Part shown: one piece after another, positions 1 through 9,280 of the stretch
How the letters are laid out: each line of letters opens with the position of its first letter
Numbering within the stretch: position 1 is the stretch's first letter
Source: Labilibaculum sp.
GTDB taxonomy: Bacteria; Bacteroidota; Bacteroidia; Bacteroidales; Marinifilaceae
Assembly (NCBI RefSeq): GCF_963664555.1
Contig: NZ_OY761461.1
Span: forward strand, 3,575,769-3,639,768
Length of the DNA: 64,000 bases
Direction of reading: 5' to 3'
Program-made: the position numbers and the translations under genes
Notes under the pieces: model-generated
The model's input: only the letters and a program-made list of their open reading frames with translations
What the model was told of the DNA's origin: nothing
Database searches by the model: none

Positions 1-1
1 A

Positions 2-1102
2 ATTAAGCCTGACATTATATTGAGTGTTCCTGCTTTGGCTAAAAACTTTAAAAAAAATATCGAAAAAGGAATAAAAGCCAAAGGCCCTAAGGTTGAGAAA
101 CTTTTTAATAAAGCTCTTGAAGTAGCCTACAAATACAATGATGCCGGCTGGAACAAAGGAAAAGGAACACGTATGTTTCTAAAGCCATTATACATGTTCT
201 ATGACAAAATACTTTTCTCGAAAGTGAGAGAGAATTTTGGTGGCAACTTAAAATTCTTTGTTGGCGGAGGTGCTCTTTTAGACATTGAACTGCAACGCTT
301 TTTTTATGCTATTGGAATCCCTATGTATCAAGGGTATGGATTATCCGAAGCATCCCCTATTATTTCTTCCAATGCTCACCACAATCATAAATTAGGATCA
401 TCAGGTTTCATTGTTCCCAATATGGATTTAAAAATCTGCGACGACAATGGCAATGCACTTCCCGCTGGAGAAAAAGGCGAAATTGTGATCAAAGGTGGTA
501 ATGTAATGAAAGGCTACTGGAAAAACGAGAGAGCATCTGCAGAATCTCTTCGTGATGGCTGGTTACATACCGGCGATATGGGTTATGTAGATCAGGATGG
601 ATTTCTTTATGTTTTAGGTCGTTTCAAATCTCTTTTGATTGCCAATGATGGTGAAAAATTTAGCCCCGAAGGGATTGAAGAAGCATTTGTGGATCAATCA
701 CCATTACTTGATCAGTGTTTACTTTATAACAACCAAAATCCTTATACCATTGCACTGGTGGTTCCCAATAAAGGAGCTGTTCTGGCTCGATTAAAACCAC
801 TCCAGCTTACTTTAGAGTCGGAGGAAGGACAAACAGCAGCTTTGGAATTAATACAAAATGAGCTAAATGAGTATCGTCCGGGAGGAAAGCACGAAGACAT
901 GTTTCCTCACAGATGGCTGCCAACAGCAATTGGAATTTTACCCGAAGCTTTTACCGAAGAAAATAAGTTGCTAAACTCTACTATGAAAGTGGTTCGCGAC
1001 AGAGTAATTGGCTTTTTTAAAGAACATGTTGATTTTCTTTATACCCCGGATGGAAAAGACTTATTTAATTCCAGAAACAAAGAAAACCTCAGGGATTTTT
1101 AA
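2..1102 (+). CDS. Long-chain acyl-CoA synthetase (AMP-forming), 3' part only
   Basis: This is the C-terminal part of an AMP-dependent ligase that activates fatty acids to acyl-CoA through an acyl-adenylate. The reading frame is open to the first bases of the window, so the true start lies upstream and the internal TTG at 20 is not a start. About 367 residues are visible of a family that usually runs to about 600. Seen are the adenylate-binding motif GYGLSEASP, the GDMGYVDQDG motif, and the hinge region GRFKSLLIANDGEKFSPEGIEE with its conserved Arg. FadD-like identity is secure from these motifs; the substrate chain length is not shown. It is followed by about 70 bases of AT-rich spacer before the next gene. 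Confidence 0.9.
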   Translation: MKPDIILSVPALAKNFKKNIEKGIKAKGPKVEKLFNKALEVAYKYNDAGWNKGKGTRMFLKPLYMFYDKILFSKVRENFGGNLKFFVGGGALLDIELQRFFYAIGIPMYQGYGLSEASPIISSNAHHNHKLGSSGFIVPNMDLKICDDNGNALPAGEKGEIVIKGGNVMKGYWKNERASAESLRDGWLHTGDMGYVDQDGFLYVLGRFKSLLIANDGEKFSPEGIEEAFVDQSPLLDQCLLYNNQNPYTIALVVPNKGAVLARLKPLQLTLESEEGQTAALELIQNELNEYRPGGKHEDMFPHRWLPTAIGILPEAFTEENKLLNSTMKVVRDRVIGFFKEHVDFLYTPDGKDLFNSRNKENLRDF

Positions 1103-1198
1103 AAACAACACGACTATAAATTAATATCAAATTAACTATTTAAACTCATTACGAATAATATTTAATTAGTAGATTTGGTAAAATTTAAACAAAATAAA

Positions 1199-2728
1199 AT
1201 GTTACACACCAAGATCAACTTGAAACAAATTTTTGCCATTGCATTACTGCTGATTTCCTTTAACAGCATCGCTCAACCCAGCAAAAGAGATTCTTACAAG
1301 AGTAAAGCGCCCAAATATATTTTCTATTTTATAGGCGATGGTATGGGCTTATCGCAAACCAATGCGGCAGAAGCCTATTTGGGATCTTTGGAAAACGGTA
1401 ACGGCATTAAAAAATTACAGTTAAGTACTCTTCCTAATCAAGGATTTTATACCACCTACGCACTCAACCGATTCATTACAGGTTCTGCTGCTGCAGGTAC
1501 TGCATTGGCTACCGGACATAAAACTACAATTAATACCATTTCGATGGATGCACAGAGATTGCATCCGTTAAAAACCATTGCTGAAATGGCAAAAGAAAAA
1601 GGCTATAAAGTTGGAATTGTATCATCGGTTTCTATCGATCATGCTACGCCTGCAACTTTTTATGCTCATCAGCCTTCCCGAAATATGTATTATAAAATTA
1701 GTCTGGATTTAAGTAAAAGTGGATTCAACTATTTTGCTGGTGGTGGATTTAAACACCCCGAAGGCGATGGTAAAACAGACGAGAAAAATTCCCTGTCGAA
1801 TTTTGGAATGGGAGCAAATGAAGATATTGAAGATAAAGAGCCAAACTCCATAAAAGTTGCTGAATTAAAAGGATATACTTTTGTAAATACGATTCAGGAT
1901 TTTAAAATGCTGAAAAATGGAGATGATAAAATTATTGCGATTGCCCCAAATCTAGGTGGAGGTTCTGCTCTTCCCTATTCTATAGATCAGAAAAACGGGG
2001 ATGATATCTCATTGGCCGAATTCACCGAAAAAGGCATCCATCTTTTAGACAATCCCAATGGATTTTTCATGATGATTGAAGGAGGGAAAATAGACTGGGC
2101 CAGTCATGCCAATGATGCCGCTACCGTAATAAAGGAAGTGCTGCAATTCGATAAGGCTGTGGCAACAGCCATGGAATTTTATAATAAGCATCCGAAAGAA
2201 ACATTAATTCTTGTTTGTGGTGATCACGAAACAGGAGGTTTGGCGCTGGGATTTGCCGGCAGCCATTACGACTCATCTTTTGGTTTGCTGCAACATCAAA
2301 ATATATCCTACGAGGCTTTTTCGGATAAAATAGCTTTGTATAAAAAAGAACATACCGATAACTACAGCATTGCAGATGGTTTAGAACTGGCAAAAGAACA
2401 TTTTGGCTTGGGCGATGCATCAAAAGGCCTTCAATTATCGCCATATGAAAACCAGCAATTGAAAGATGCATTTGAAAAAAGCATGACCTATGATGCTAAA
2501 ATGACAAAGAATGATCAGTTCTATTTGTTATATGGAAGTTACGATCCATTTACCGTAACTGCTTGTCATATTTTATCGCATAAGGCAGGTATTGGCTGGA
2601 CTTCTTATTCTCACACAGCTTCACCAATACCTATTCGCTCAATTGGTACCGGAGCAAGTTTATTTACTGGTTTTTTTGACAATACTGACATTCCGAAAAA
2701 CCTGATGAAACTGATTGAAAACAAATAA
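1199..2728 (+). CDS. Secreted alkaline phosphatase
   Basis: A metal-dependent phosphomonoesterase of the alkaline phosphatase superfamily, about 509 aa. Motifs in order: IGDGMG near the N-terminus (metal-binding Asp), TGSAAAGTALATGHKT (nucleophilic Ser), SIDHATPATFYAH, EGGKIDWASHANDA, and CGDHETGG (metal-binding Asp and His). I start it at ATG 1199 because it begins a clean signal peptide (MLHTKINLKQIFAIALLLIS... ending SIAQ). The TTG at 1175 would add eight residues ahead of it. The protein is presumably periplasmic and scavenges phosphate. No Pho-type operator was recognised. It is closed by an intrinsic terminator. Confidence 0.93.
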   Translation: MLHTKINLKQIFAIALLLISFNSIAQPSKRDSYKSKAPKYIFYFIGDGMGLSQTNAAEAYLGSLENGNGIKKLQLSTLPNQGFYTTYALNRFITGSAAAGTALATGHKTTINTISMDAQRLHPLKTIAEMAKEKGYKVGIVSSVSIDHATPATFYAHQPSRNMYYKISLDLSKSGFNYFAGGGFKHPEGDGKTDEKNSLSNFGMGANEDIEDKEPNSIKVAELKGYTFVNTIQDFKMLKNGDDKIIAIAPNLGGGSALPYSIDQKNGDDISLAEFTEKGIHLLDNPNGFFMMIEGGKIDWASHANDAATVIKEVLQFDKAVATAMEFYNKHPKETLILVCGDHETGGLALGFAGSHYDSSFGLLQHQNISYEAFSDKIALYKKEHTDNYSIADGLELAKEHFGLGDASKGLQLSPYENQQLKDAFEKSMTYDAKMTKNDQFYLLYGSYDPFTVTACHILSHKAGIGWTSYSHTASPIPIRSIGTGASLFTGFFDNTDIPKNLMKLIENK

Positions 2729-2747
2729 AATCTGATATATATCTAGA

Positions 2748-2775
2748 ACGCCCTGCAGTAATGTAGGGCGTTTTT
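2748..2775 (+). terminator. Intrinsic terminator after alkaline phosphatase
   Basis: Stem ACGCCCT / AGGGCGT followed by five T, 20 bases after the stop codon. Confidence 0.85.
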
Positions 2776-2860
2776 ATCAAGTCGAAAAGTCCTTGGTCAT
2801 TTCCCCTTTCAACCATTCAAGACTCCTCAAGAATTTCAACTTTTCTATACCTTTACAACT

Positions 2861-4003
2861 ATGTTCAAATTCCAGCTTCCTCAAAAATCAGATCTTATAT
2901 TGGTTGGTTTGCTTCTCATTTTAAGTACGGCAATACTATATCTTCCAACAGGATTTTCTGAAAATAACTATGAAAATTCAGAACGTGTGAAAGCCTTGGT
3001 TTTAGCTACAGATAATTCTCTTGTTGTAGAAACCGGAATTCTAAAAACCGGATCCCAAACTGTTCAGATAAAAATATTAAACGGAAAATTTAAAGGAAAA
3101 GAACTGACTGCCTTTAATCAATTGATCGGAAGAATGGAATTCGACAAATATTTTTTCCCCGGTGATAAAACACTCACGGTTCTTAATTTTAATCAGGATA
3201 AATCTGAAATAATCAGCGCCAATGTAATCGATCATTACAGAATTAATTTGGAAGCTTTCTTACTTGGATTATTTGTTCTATTCCTGATTTCATTTGCAGG
3301 ATGGACCGGTGTAAAGGCAATGCTTTCGTTTCTTTTTGCCGGAATCACTATTTGGAAATTACTATTGCCCGGCTTACTTAAAGGTTATGCCCCAATCCCT
3401 CTCTCGCTGGGTATCGTTGCTTTACTTACCTCTGTAATCATCTTTTTGGTAGCCGGAACCAATAGAAAAGGGCTTGTGGCCTTTTTCGGTGCCATGAGTG
3501 GTATCGCTGTTACCTGTATCATGGCCATACTCTTTGGAAAACTATTCAATATTCATGGTGCCATTAAACCATTCTCGGAAACATTGCTCTATTCAGGCTA
3601 TTCCTACCTAAATCTTACTGAAATTTTTCTAGCCGGGATTTTTATCTCCTCATCCGGAGCAGTAATGGATATCTCGATGGACATTGCCGCTTCGCAAGCT
3701 GAGGTGTACCTGCAAAACAACAGCATTACAGCCAAACAGTTACGAAAATCAGGTTTCTCGGTAGGAAAAGCTGTTGTAGGAACAATGACAACAACCCTGC
3801 TTCTTGCATATTCAGGCGGATTTTCAGCTTTATTAATGGTATTTATTGCACAAGGAACCCCAATGATCAATATCCTGAACCTAAATTACGTCTCAGGTGA
3901 AATACTGCACACATTGGTCGGTAGTTTTGGATTGATACTGGTTGCTCCTTTTACTGCAATTATTGGTGCATGGGTGTTTACAAGAAAAAAGAGAGGGCAC
4001 TAA
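2861..4003 (+). CDS. YibE/F-like integral membrane protein
   Basis: About 380 aa. An N-terminal hydrophobic anchor (residues 14-30) is followed by an extracytoplasmic beta-rich stretch of about 100 residues. After that come several transmembrane helices from about residue 130 to the end. The membrane part contains LAGIFISSSGAVMDISMDIAASQ and GFSVGKAVVGTMTTTLLLAYSGG, which are characteristic of the YibE/F-like family (PF07907). The family is taken to be a transporter or permease of unknown substrate, and nothing in the neighbourhood identifies one. It stands alone, followed by 293 bases without a gene. Confidence 0.82.
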   Translation: MFKFQLPQKSDLILVGLLLILSTAILYLPTGFSENNYENSERVKALVLATDNSLVVETGILKTGSQTVQIKILNGKFKGKELTAFNQLIGRMEFDKYFFPGDKTLTVLNFNQDKSEIISANVIDHYRINLEAFLLGLFVLFLISFAGWTGVKAMLSFLFAGITIWKLLLPGLLKGYAPIPLSLGIVALLTSVIIFLVAGTNRKGLVAFFGAMSGIAVTCIMAILFGKLFNIHGAIKPFSETLLYSGYSYLNLTEIFLAGIFISSSGAVMDISMDIAASQAEVYLQNNSITAKQLRKSGFSVGKAVVGTMTTTLLLAYSGGFSALLMVFIAQGTPMINILNLNYVSGEILHTLVGSFGLILVAPFTAIIGAWVFTRKKRGH

Positions 4004-4296
4004 AGCTACTTACATATCCTTCGCAAAAAAACCGAGACTTAATTCCACGCTGAACTTTTCCTAAAAATCGAAAGGAACTTTTATTCGAAATAAATTGCCA
4101 AATTTTATTCAATTAAAAATTCAACATATCCAATTAATGGAAAAGAATACCTGTTAGCCTTACCCATTCTAAATTTATTCTTTCCGAAAAATCAAGGCTG
4201 GGTATTAGTCTTAAATCCCTACTTTGCGCCTTCATTAAAACCGTTCGAGAAAGGAGCAGTATCCTACTCAAATATATTCGCCTAATATTTCATCTT

Positions 4297-5418
4297 ATGA
4301 GTATCCAAATTGTAGAAGTCCTGAATCAGCGTCAACGCAAAACCTTTGTAAACTTTCCAATTAAGCTGTATAAGGATAATCAATTTTGGGTTCCTCCTTT
4401 TAAGGCAGGCGAACTGGAACTCTTACTGCCCGAAAAGAATCCTGCTTTTGATTTTTGCAAGGCTAAATTTTGGCTGGCTTACCAAAATGGAAAAATCGTA
4501 GGACGAATTGGTGCCATTGTGAACCAACTTTGTATCGAAAAACAAAGTGAGAAAATTGGCCGGATTACACGAATGGAGTTTGTTGACAGCCATGAAGTTT
4601 CCGAAAAACTCTTTGAAACCGCAGAAGAATGGCTGAAAAACCAAGGAATGATTGGTGTAAACGGACCGCTGGGATTTTCGAACTTAGATCATGCTGGTTT
4701 GTTGATTGAAGGACACGAATGGCTTCCTTCCATGGCTTCCGATTATCATTTTGCCTACTATCAAAATCATTTCGAAAGATTGGCTTATGCAAAGGAAATT
4801 GATTGGTTGGAATTTAGAATCAACCTACCGGAAGAAACCCCGGAGAAAGCAAGCCGTGTTGCCGAACTAATCCAAAAAAGATATGGTTTGCAAACCGTAA
4901 ACTTCACAACAAAAAAAGAGCTGGAACCTTACAAAGAAAAAATATTTAAGGTTTTTAACGATGCCTTTTCCGATTTGTTTGGCTCTATTAAACTCCCCGA
5001 AAAGTTAATCCGTTTCTACATTTCAAAATACTTTCCCATCCTGAATCCCCGATACGTTAAAATCATTTTAAACAAAGAAGATAAATTGGTTGGATTCATT
5101 ATTGCTTTGCCTTCCTTATCGAAAGCCCTGCAAAAAGCCAAGGGCAAATTATTACCATTCGGATGGTGGCATCTTAAAAAGGCACTCGAACACCCTACCG
5201 AAATGGATTTAATGCTGACTGGTGTAGATCACGACTGCCAAAAACTGGGATTCGTATCCATATTGATGAATGAATTGCTAAAAACATCAAATAGTGACGG
5301 ACTAAAATTTGCTGAAACAACCGGAATGCTCGAAAACAATCATGTAGCTATTCAACTTTGGAAATCATTCGATCACATTCAGCACAAACGCAAACGCTGC
5401 TACCGCAAAATGTTTTAA
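4297..5418 (+). CDS. GNAT-like protein of unknown substrate
   Basis: 373 aa, soluble. The first 120 residues carry a GNAT-like pattern (FWLAYQNGKIVGRIGAIVN, then the GVNGPLGFSNLDHAGLLIEG segment). The C-terminal third repeats an acetyltransferase-like arrangement (LVGFIIALPSLSKAL, LGFVSILMNELLKTS, AETTGMLENNHVAIQLW), ending in a basic tail. The layout suggests a family with two GNAT-type folds, common in Bacteroidota and usually annotated hypothetical. The substrate is unknown. A near-consensus promoter element TACTTTGC lies about 75 bases upstream. It is a single gene, convergent with the HAD phosphatase. Confidence 0.6.
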   Translation: MSIQIVEVLNQRQRKTFVNFPIKLYKDNQFWVPPFKAGELELLLPEKNPAFDFCKAKFWLAYQNGKIVGRIGAIVNQLCIEKQSEKIGRITRMEFVDSHEVSEKLFETAEEWLKNQGMIGVNGPLGFSNLDHAGLLIEGHEWLPSMASDYHFAYYQNHFERLAYAKEIDWLEFRINLPEETPEKASRVAELIQKRYGLQTVNFTTKKELEPYKEKIFKVFNDAFSDLFGSIKLPEKLIRFYISKYFPILNPRYVKIILNKEDKLVGFIIALPSLSKALQKAKGKLLPFGWWHLKKALEHPTEMDLMLTGVDHDCQKLGFVSILMNELLKTSNSDGLKFAETTGMLENNHVAIQLWKSFDHIQHKRKRCYRKMF

Positions 5419-5655
5419 GTCCATAATAAAGAGAGACAACCAGCAAAGGAAAAAAAATGCATTTTACTATTGAGAACAACAGTATACGAATAGGTATTTT
5501 AAATAACATCAGCAATATTCCATAAAGTATGTAAGTAAAGTTATTCTGATTTTTTCTTCGATGAAAAAACATACAAAAAATCGTAGAAAACATCCTTAAA
5601 TACTTTGTGCTCTTTGTGGGAATTTTTATCGCTTACCTGATGCTTACTTTAAAAG

Positions 5656-6459
5656 TTAGTTTAGAATATATCTTTCAACCACTTCGGCCACACCATGATC
5701 GTTATTCGAAGCAACAATAACATCGGCACATCCTCGAAGCTCTGGCGTTACATTATCTACCCAAACACCCAAACCGGCATATTCAACCATAGTTAAATCG
5801 TTGCCCGCATTACCAACAGCAATAATTTCCTCCTGACGGATACCTAACTTCTCAGCCAATCGGGCAATACTTGCGGCCTTATCAATTCCTTGCGGCATCA
5901 CTTCCAAAAAGAAAGGTTTCGAAATGGCAACACTCTTATTTGGTTTTTCATGCTTCAATTTCGCTTCCACCGTTTTCAGGTATTCCGGCTCTTCCAATAG
6001 AATGCATTTCACGGCCGGTTCAGTTACAGCAGTCTTAAAGCAATCTACCTTATTAAATTTCATCTGCGTAAGCTGAACCTCTACATCGATATATTTCGAA
6101 GTGGTTTCGCTAATGATACTATCGGCAGTATAGGTGATAATATCAACATTATTCGCCAGGCTGAAATCATACAAACCATGAATTTGCTCCTTGCTTAATC
6201 TCTGCTCGAAAATGCTTTTTTGCTGGCTAAGATCCGTAATAATTGCCCCGTTATAAGAGATGATATACGATCCGTACTTTTTCAAATCAAGCTCTTCCGC
6301 ATAGCGAAGCATAGCTGCTGTTGGCCGGCCCGATGCCAAAACAACATAAATACCTTTCTCCTGTGCCTTCATCAGCATCTCCTTGTTTCTATCTGATATG
6401 CTGTGATCGTCGCACAAAAGCGTATCGTCCAAATCGAGGACTAACATTTTATATTTCAT
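5656..6459 (-). CDS. Cof-type HAD-superfamily hydrolase
   Basis: 267 aa, a phosphatase of the HAD IIB (Cof) class that dephosphorylates sugar phosphates or other small phosphates. Motif I is DLDDTLL at residues 8-14, motif II is the SGRP segment, motif III is a Lys before the cap exit, and motif IV is GNAGNDLTMVEYAG. The cap domain lies between residues about 85 and 185, as expected for type IIB. Length is normal for the family. The true substrate cannot be read from sequence. It is transcribed alone, convergent with the GNAT-like gene. Confidence 0.88.
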   Translation of the reverse strand: MKYKMLVLDLDDTLLCDDHSISDRNKEMLMKAQEKGIYVVLASGRPTAAMLRYAEELDLKKYGSYIISYNGAIITDLSQQKSIFEQRLSKEQIHGLYDFSLANNVDIITYTADSIISETTSKYIDVEVQLTQMKFNKVDCFKTAVTEPAVKCILLEEPEYLKTVEAKLKHEKPNKSVAISKPFFLEVMPQGIDKAASIARLAEKLGIRQEEIIAVGNAGNDLTMVEYAGLGVWVDNVTPELRGCADVIVASNNDHGVAEVVERYILN

Positions 6460-6741
6460 CTCTAACTATTTTCACCATCTCTTCATCGTAACTCCTCCAT
6501 CCCCCTCACAAGATGACTTTCTAACCAGAGATATTTTAAAATTAAGCTTGCGAAAATAGAAACAATTATTGAATTCTCACAATGCTCACTATTAATTTAA
6601 TAGTAAGATTAAACTGATAGCATCAGATTCCAAAAATCCAAAACTAGTAGCTATTTCTTTTGTCTAACAATTCGCAGTTTCACAGGCCTTTCAATAATAT
6701 TCATTAAATTCGGCTCCTATTAGCAATAAAAACAATAACTG

Positions 6742-6987
6742 ATGAATAATTTAGCTGCATTAAACAAGCAATCGACCAAACAGGAAGTTCTAGATGAGCT
6801 TGTAAAATTATTTACACCCTATGCGCGTAACCTTTTGGGTTCGGGAGCTGATTTTAGCTACATGAACATGTATGCCGATAATTTTCGTGATCAGATACTA
6901 AGTCAGACCAGCCTTTCGGAATATGATGTTTATACGATTTTAAACGAAGCTTGTGATCTTAGCTGGAGAAACCAAGTGAAGCAATAA
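6742..6987 (+). CDS. Small protein of unknown function
   Basis: 81 aa, soluble, predicted mostly helical, with no cysteines and no signal peptide. I do not recognise it. Support for a real gene is an ATG start, coding-like composition, a compact length and an excellent terminator that begins immediately after its stop. It contains the stretch LFTPYARNLLGSGADFSYMN. The neighbours on both sides point the other way or elsewhere, so context gives no function. Confidence 0.6.
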   Translation: MNNLAALNKQSTKQEVLDELVKLFTPYARNLLGSGADFSYMNMYADNFRDQILSQTSLSEYDVYTILNEACDLSWRNQVKQ

Positions 6988-6988
6988 A

Positions 6989-7013
6989 AAAGCGAAGTTG
7001 CGGACTTCGCTTT
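6989..7013 (+). terminator. Terminator hairpin after the 81-aa gene
   Basis: Perfect 10-bp stem AAAGCGAAGT / ACTTCGCTTT with a 5-base loop. The 3' arm ends in TTT, so it may work in both directions. Downstream to 7276 there are 263 bases in which I see no gene. Confidence 0.75.
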
Positions 7014-7276
7014 AAGTATGCATATATGTTACTGAAATTCTTCAATTTTTAAAAATCCTAAGTTTGATCTGATCTTAGAACCATTTTTTTTTCCTTTGAA
7101 ATAGGTAAATGGGATGATAAAAACTTAGAATTAAAGCCAAAACAGTAATTTGAACGCGTTGCTGTAAAATTGAACGTTTCCTCTTCGGCATTGAGCAATT
7201 TGAAGACAAATAATGCTATACAAAAAACGACTTTGTATGTGAGTCAGAACTGAAATTGGAGGTTCCGGCTATACTG

Positions 7277-7930
7277 TTACCTCCCTTCCCACTCCTGATA
7301 AAACTGATTAAGATACTCCTGCATAAAAGCATGGCGTTTTTCGGCCATCGCTTTACCTGCATTTGTGTTCATTCTATCTTTTAACAAAAGTAATTTTTCG
7401 TAAAAGTGATTGATGGTTGGAGCATCACTATTCTTATATTCCTCTTTGCTCATATTTAGGTTGGGAGAAATGCCTGGGTTGTATATTTCGCGGTTTTTGT
7501 GTCCGCCATAGTTAAAGGTTCGGGCAATGCCTATGGCGCCAATGGCATCCATTCGGTCGGCATCCTGCACCACATCCAACTCCAGAGTTTTGAATTTTTG
7601 TGCTTCCTTGCCCCCTTTAAACGAGATGTTGTTAATGATATTCTCTACATGAAAAATAGTTTCCTCATCAACCAAGAGGGAAGTAAGAAATTCTCTGGCC
7701 AAACGTGGACCAATTTCCTCATCGCCACCATGAAATTTAGAATCGGCAATGTCGTGAAGCAAAGCACCCAGCTCTACCACAAACAAATCTACCTTTTCTG
7801 TCTTAGCTAACTCTTTTGACGATTTCCACACCCGGTAAATGTGCCACCAATCGTGCCCTCCTTCGGCATTGGCAAGCGTTTGTTTTACGAATTCAACTGT
7901 TTGAACAATTATACTTTCCTTATTCATCAT
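7277..7930 (-). CDS. HD-domain phosphohydrolase (YedJ-like)
   Basis: 217 aa, metal-dependent phosphohydrolase. Metal ligands are visible as HDWWH (residues 22-26) with the HD pair LLHDIADSKFHGG near residue 60, and the downstream Asp in QDADRMDAIGAIG. The length matches the YedJ/PF01966 single-domain proteins. It probably acts on a nucleotide or a phosphorylated metabolite, but the substrate is unknown. The start has two adjacent ATG codons. It is the last of three minus-strand genes with short spacing (cytochrome b561 and alpha/beta hydrolase upstream), a possible but not demonstrated operon. Confidence 0.85.
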   Translation of the reverse strand: MMNKESIIVQTVEFVKQTLANAEGGHDWWHIYRVWKSSKELAKTEKVDLFVVELGALLHDIADSKFHGGDEEIGPRLAREFLTSLLVDEETIFHVENIINNISFKGGKEAQKFKTLELDVVQDADRMDAIGAIGIARTFNYGGHKNREIYNPGISPNLNMSKEEYKNSDAPTINHFYEKLLLLKDRMNTNAGKAMAEKRHAFMQEYLNQFYQEWEGR

Positions 7931-7967
7931 TATCTATTTATCAGCTTCAATTATCTTCCTATGCATT

Positions 7968-8540
7968 TTACTCTTTCAGGCCACCGACCATTCTCGAAAC
8001 AATTCCTTTTTGTTTTGTGAATTCTTCAAGTAAGACTCCTGCCAAATGAATTGCGATAAAAGGAATCAAGTAATAATTAGAAAGTACATGTATCCCTTCC
8101 ATTGATTTTTTCAAACTTTTCGGACCCCATTCTATAAAAATTCCGGTAACTAATGAAATCAAAACACATACATAAAAAATGATGTACGTCCATTTTTGAA
8201 TTTTCTCTTTTACTGATAAATTTTTATCCTGTGGATTTTGAATTTTCATTTGTCCAAAAAATGGAATCGTGAAACGAACCGCAAATAACCCAACCAATAC
8301 ATAACCAATGTACAAATGCCAATTCCACATTGGCTGTCGTATTTGTTTTGCTAAACGAATGAGCTGGTCATGCGATAAAGACAGATCAATACTCACCAAA
8401 TAATTTTGTATAATATCTGCCACATTATTTTTATTCAACCAAGTTGATCTCAAAAATATAGTGGCTAACAACAGCAAAAAAGAAACTGCTATTGCCCAAT
8501 GAATAATTCGGTAAATTTTAGAATATTCTTTATTTTCCAT
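7968..8540 (-). CDS. Cytochrome b561 family protein
   Basis: 190 aa with four predicted transmembrane helices (residues about 12-28, 75-92, 125-145 and 150-170). Candidate haem-ligating histidines sit in IIHWAIAVSF, WHLYIGY, IHVLSNYY and AIHLAGVLLEE, the pattern of the prokaryotic b561 / Ni-hydrogenase b subunit superfamily (PF01292). It would carry electrons between a membrane quinone and a periplasmic or cytoplasmic partner. No partner oxidoreductase is nearby. An extended loop between helices 1 and 2 (about 40 residues) is a little longer than usual. Confidence 0.8.
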   Translation of the reverse strand: MENKEYSKIYRIIHWAIAVSFLLLLATIFLRSTWLNKNNVADIIQNYLVSIDLSLSHDQLIRLAKQIRQPMWNWHLYIGYVLVGLFAVRFTIPFFGQMKIQNPQDKNLSVKEKIQKWTYIIFYVCVLISLVTGIFIEWGPKSLKKSMEGIHVLSNYYLIPFIAIHLAGVLLEEFTKQKGIVSRMVGGLKE

Positions 8541-8583
8541 GGTATTTTTTTTATGATATTCGTATTACAGCCCTACATTTTAA

Positions 8584-9135
8584 TCAATTTATTAACTGGT
8601 TTTGGGCTTCAACTTGTTCTTCAATTATCTTTCGACAAAGATTTTTCGCAAATTCCTCATCCTGATACAACTCATGTTCCTGATCCGGAATCAAATTAAG
8701 ATCCAACTCCAAATCCCGAAACCACTCCACGTCAGGCTTGTATCGATCGTTGGCTCCGAAATAAAGGACACACTTACAGTCCGGCTTTTCCTTTTCGTAC
8801 CTTAACCGAGTTGATGATATGGCATAAAGGGTGGAAATATTAAGGCCTTTCAACCCGGCTTTCCAGGCAATTACTCCTCCTATACTAAAGGCAAGAACAA
8901 TAATGGTCTCTTTCTCCTGCAGGCCAAGTTTGTACACTCCACGATCAATTCCTCCATTCACAAACCGGGCATGAAGCCGCCCTTCCGTATTATCCGACAA
9001 ATCAAGATCAACCAATTTACGGGAATCGAAGTATTCTATTTCGAAGCATGGGTTCAATATCTTTTGATAAGAATGCATCCATCCCGCTTCTTCAAATCCC
9101 CACAAATCAGATAATATGATAAGTCTTTTCTTCAT
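8584..9135 (-). CDS. Alpha/beta hydrolase-like protein
   Basis: 183 aa. The nucleophile-elbow sequence AFSIGG sits in the right place after a hydrophobic strand (ETIIVL), replacing the usual GxSxG with AxSxG. A candidate acid is Asp in FGANDRYKPD and a candidate base is His in PDQEHELYQ. There is no signal peptide. It is shorter than typical lipases and closer to the small cytoplasmic hydrolases. Substrate unknown; the Ser-Asp-His triad is inferred from order, not from alignment. Confidence 0.65.
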   Translation of the reverse strand: MKKRLIILSDLWGFEEAGWMHSYQKILNPCFEIEYFDSRKLVDLDLSDNTEGRLHARFVNGGIDRGVYKLGLQEKETIIVLAFSIGGVIAWKAGLKGLNISTLYAISSTRLRYEKEKPDCKCVLYFGANDRYKPDVEWFRDLELDLNLIPDQEHELYQDEEFAKNLCRKIIEEQVEAQNQLIN

Positions 9136-9280
9136 GTTGCAGTTAATTTTTGCAGTAGCTGAAGATAAGGAAAATTGTATTCTGGAAGTAAGGAAAAAGT
9201 TTAAAAATAAAGCTCATTTTACTGCTGTATTTCGCAATGTTTTAAAAATTCCTCAACTTTGCTTTTCTTAAACCAGCCTT

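Noticed and set aside
5348..5593. Minus-strand 81-aa hydrophobic ORF
   Set aside because: It overlaps the end of the GNAT-like gene, has no ribosome site and no recognisable family.
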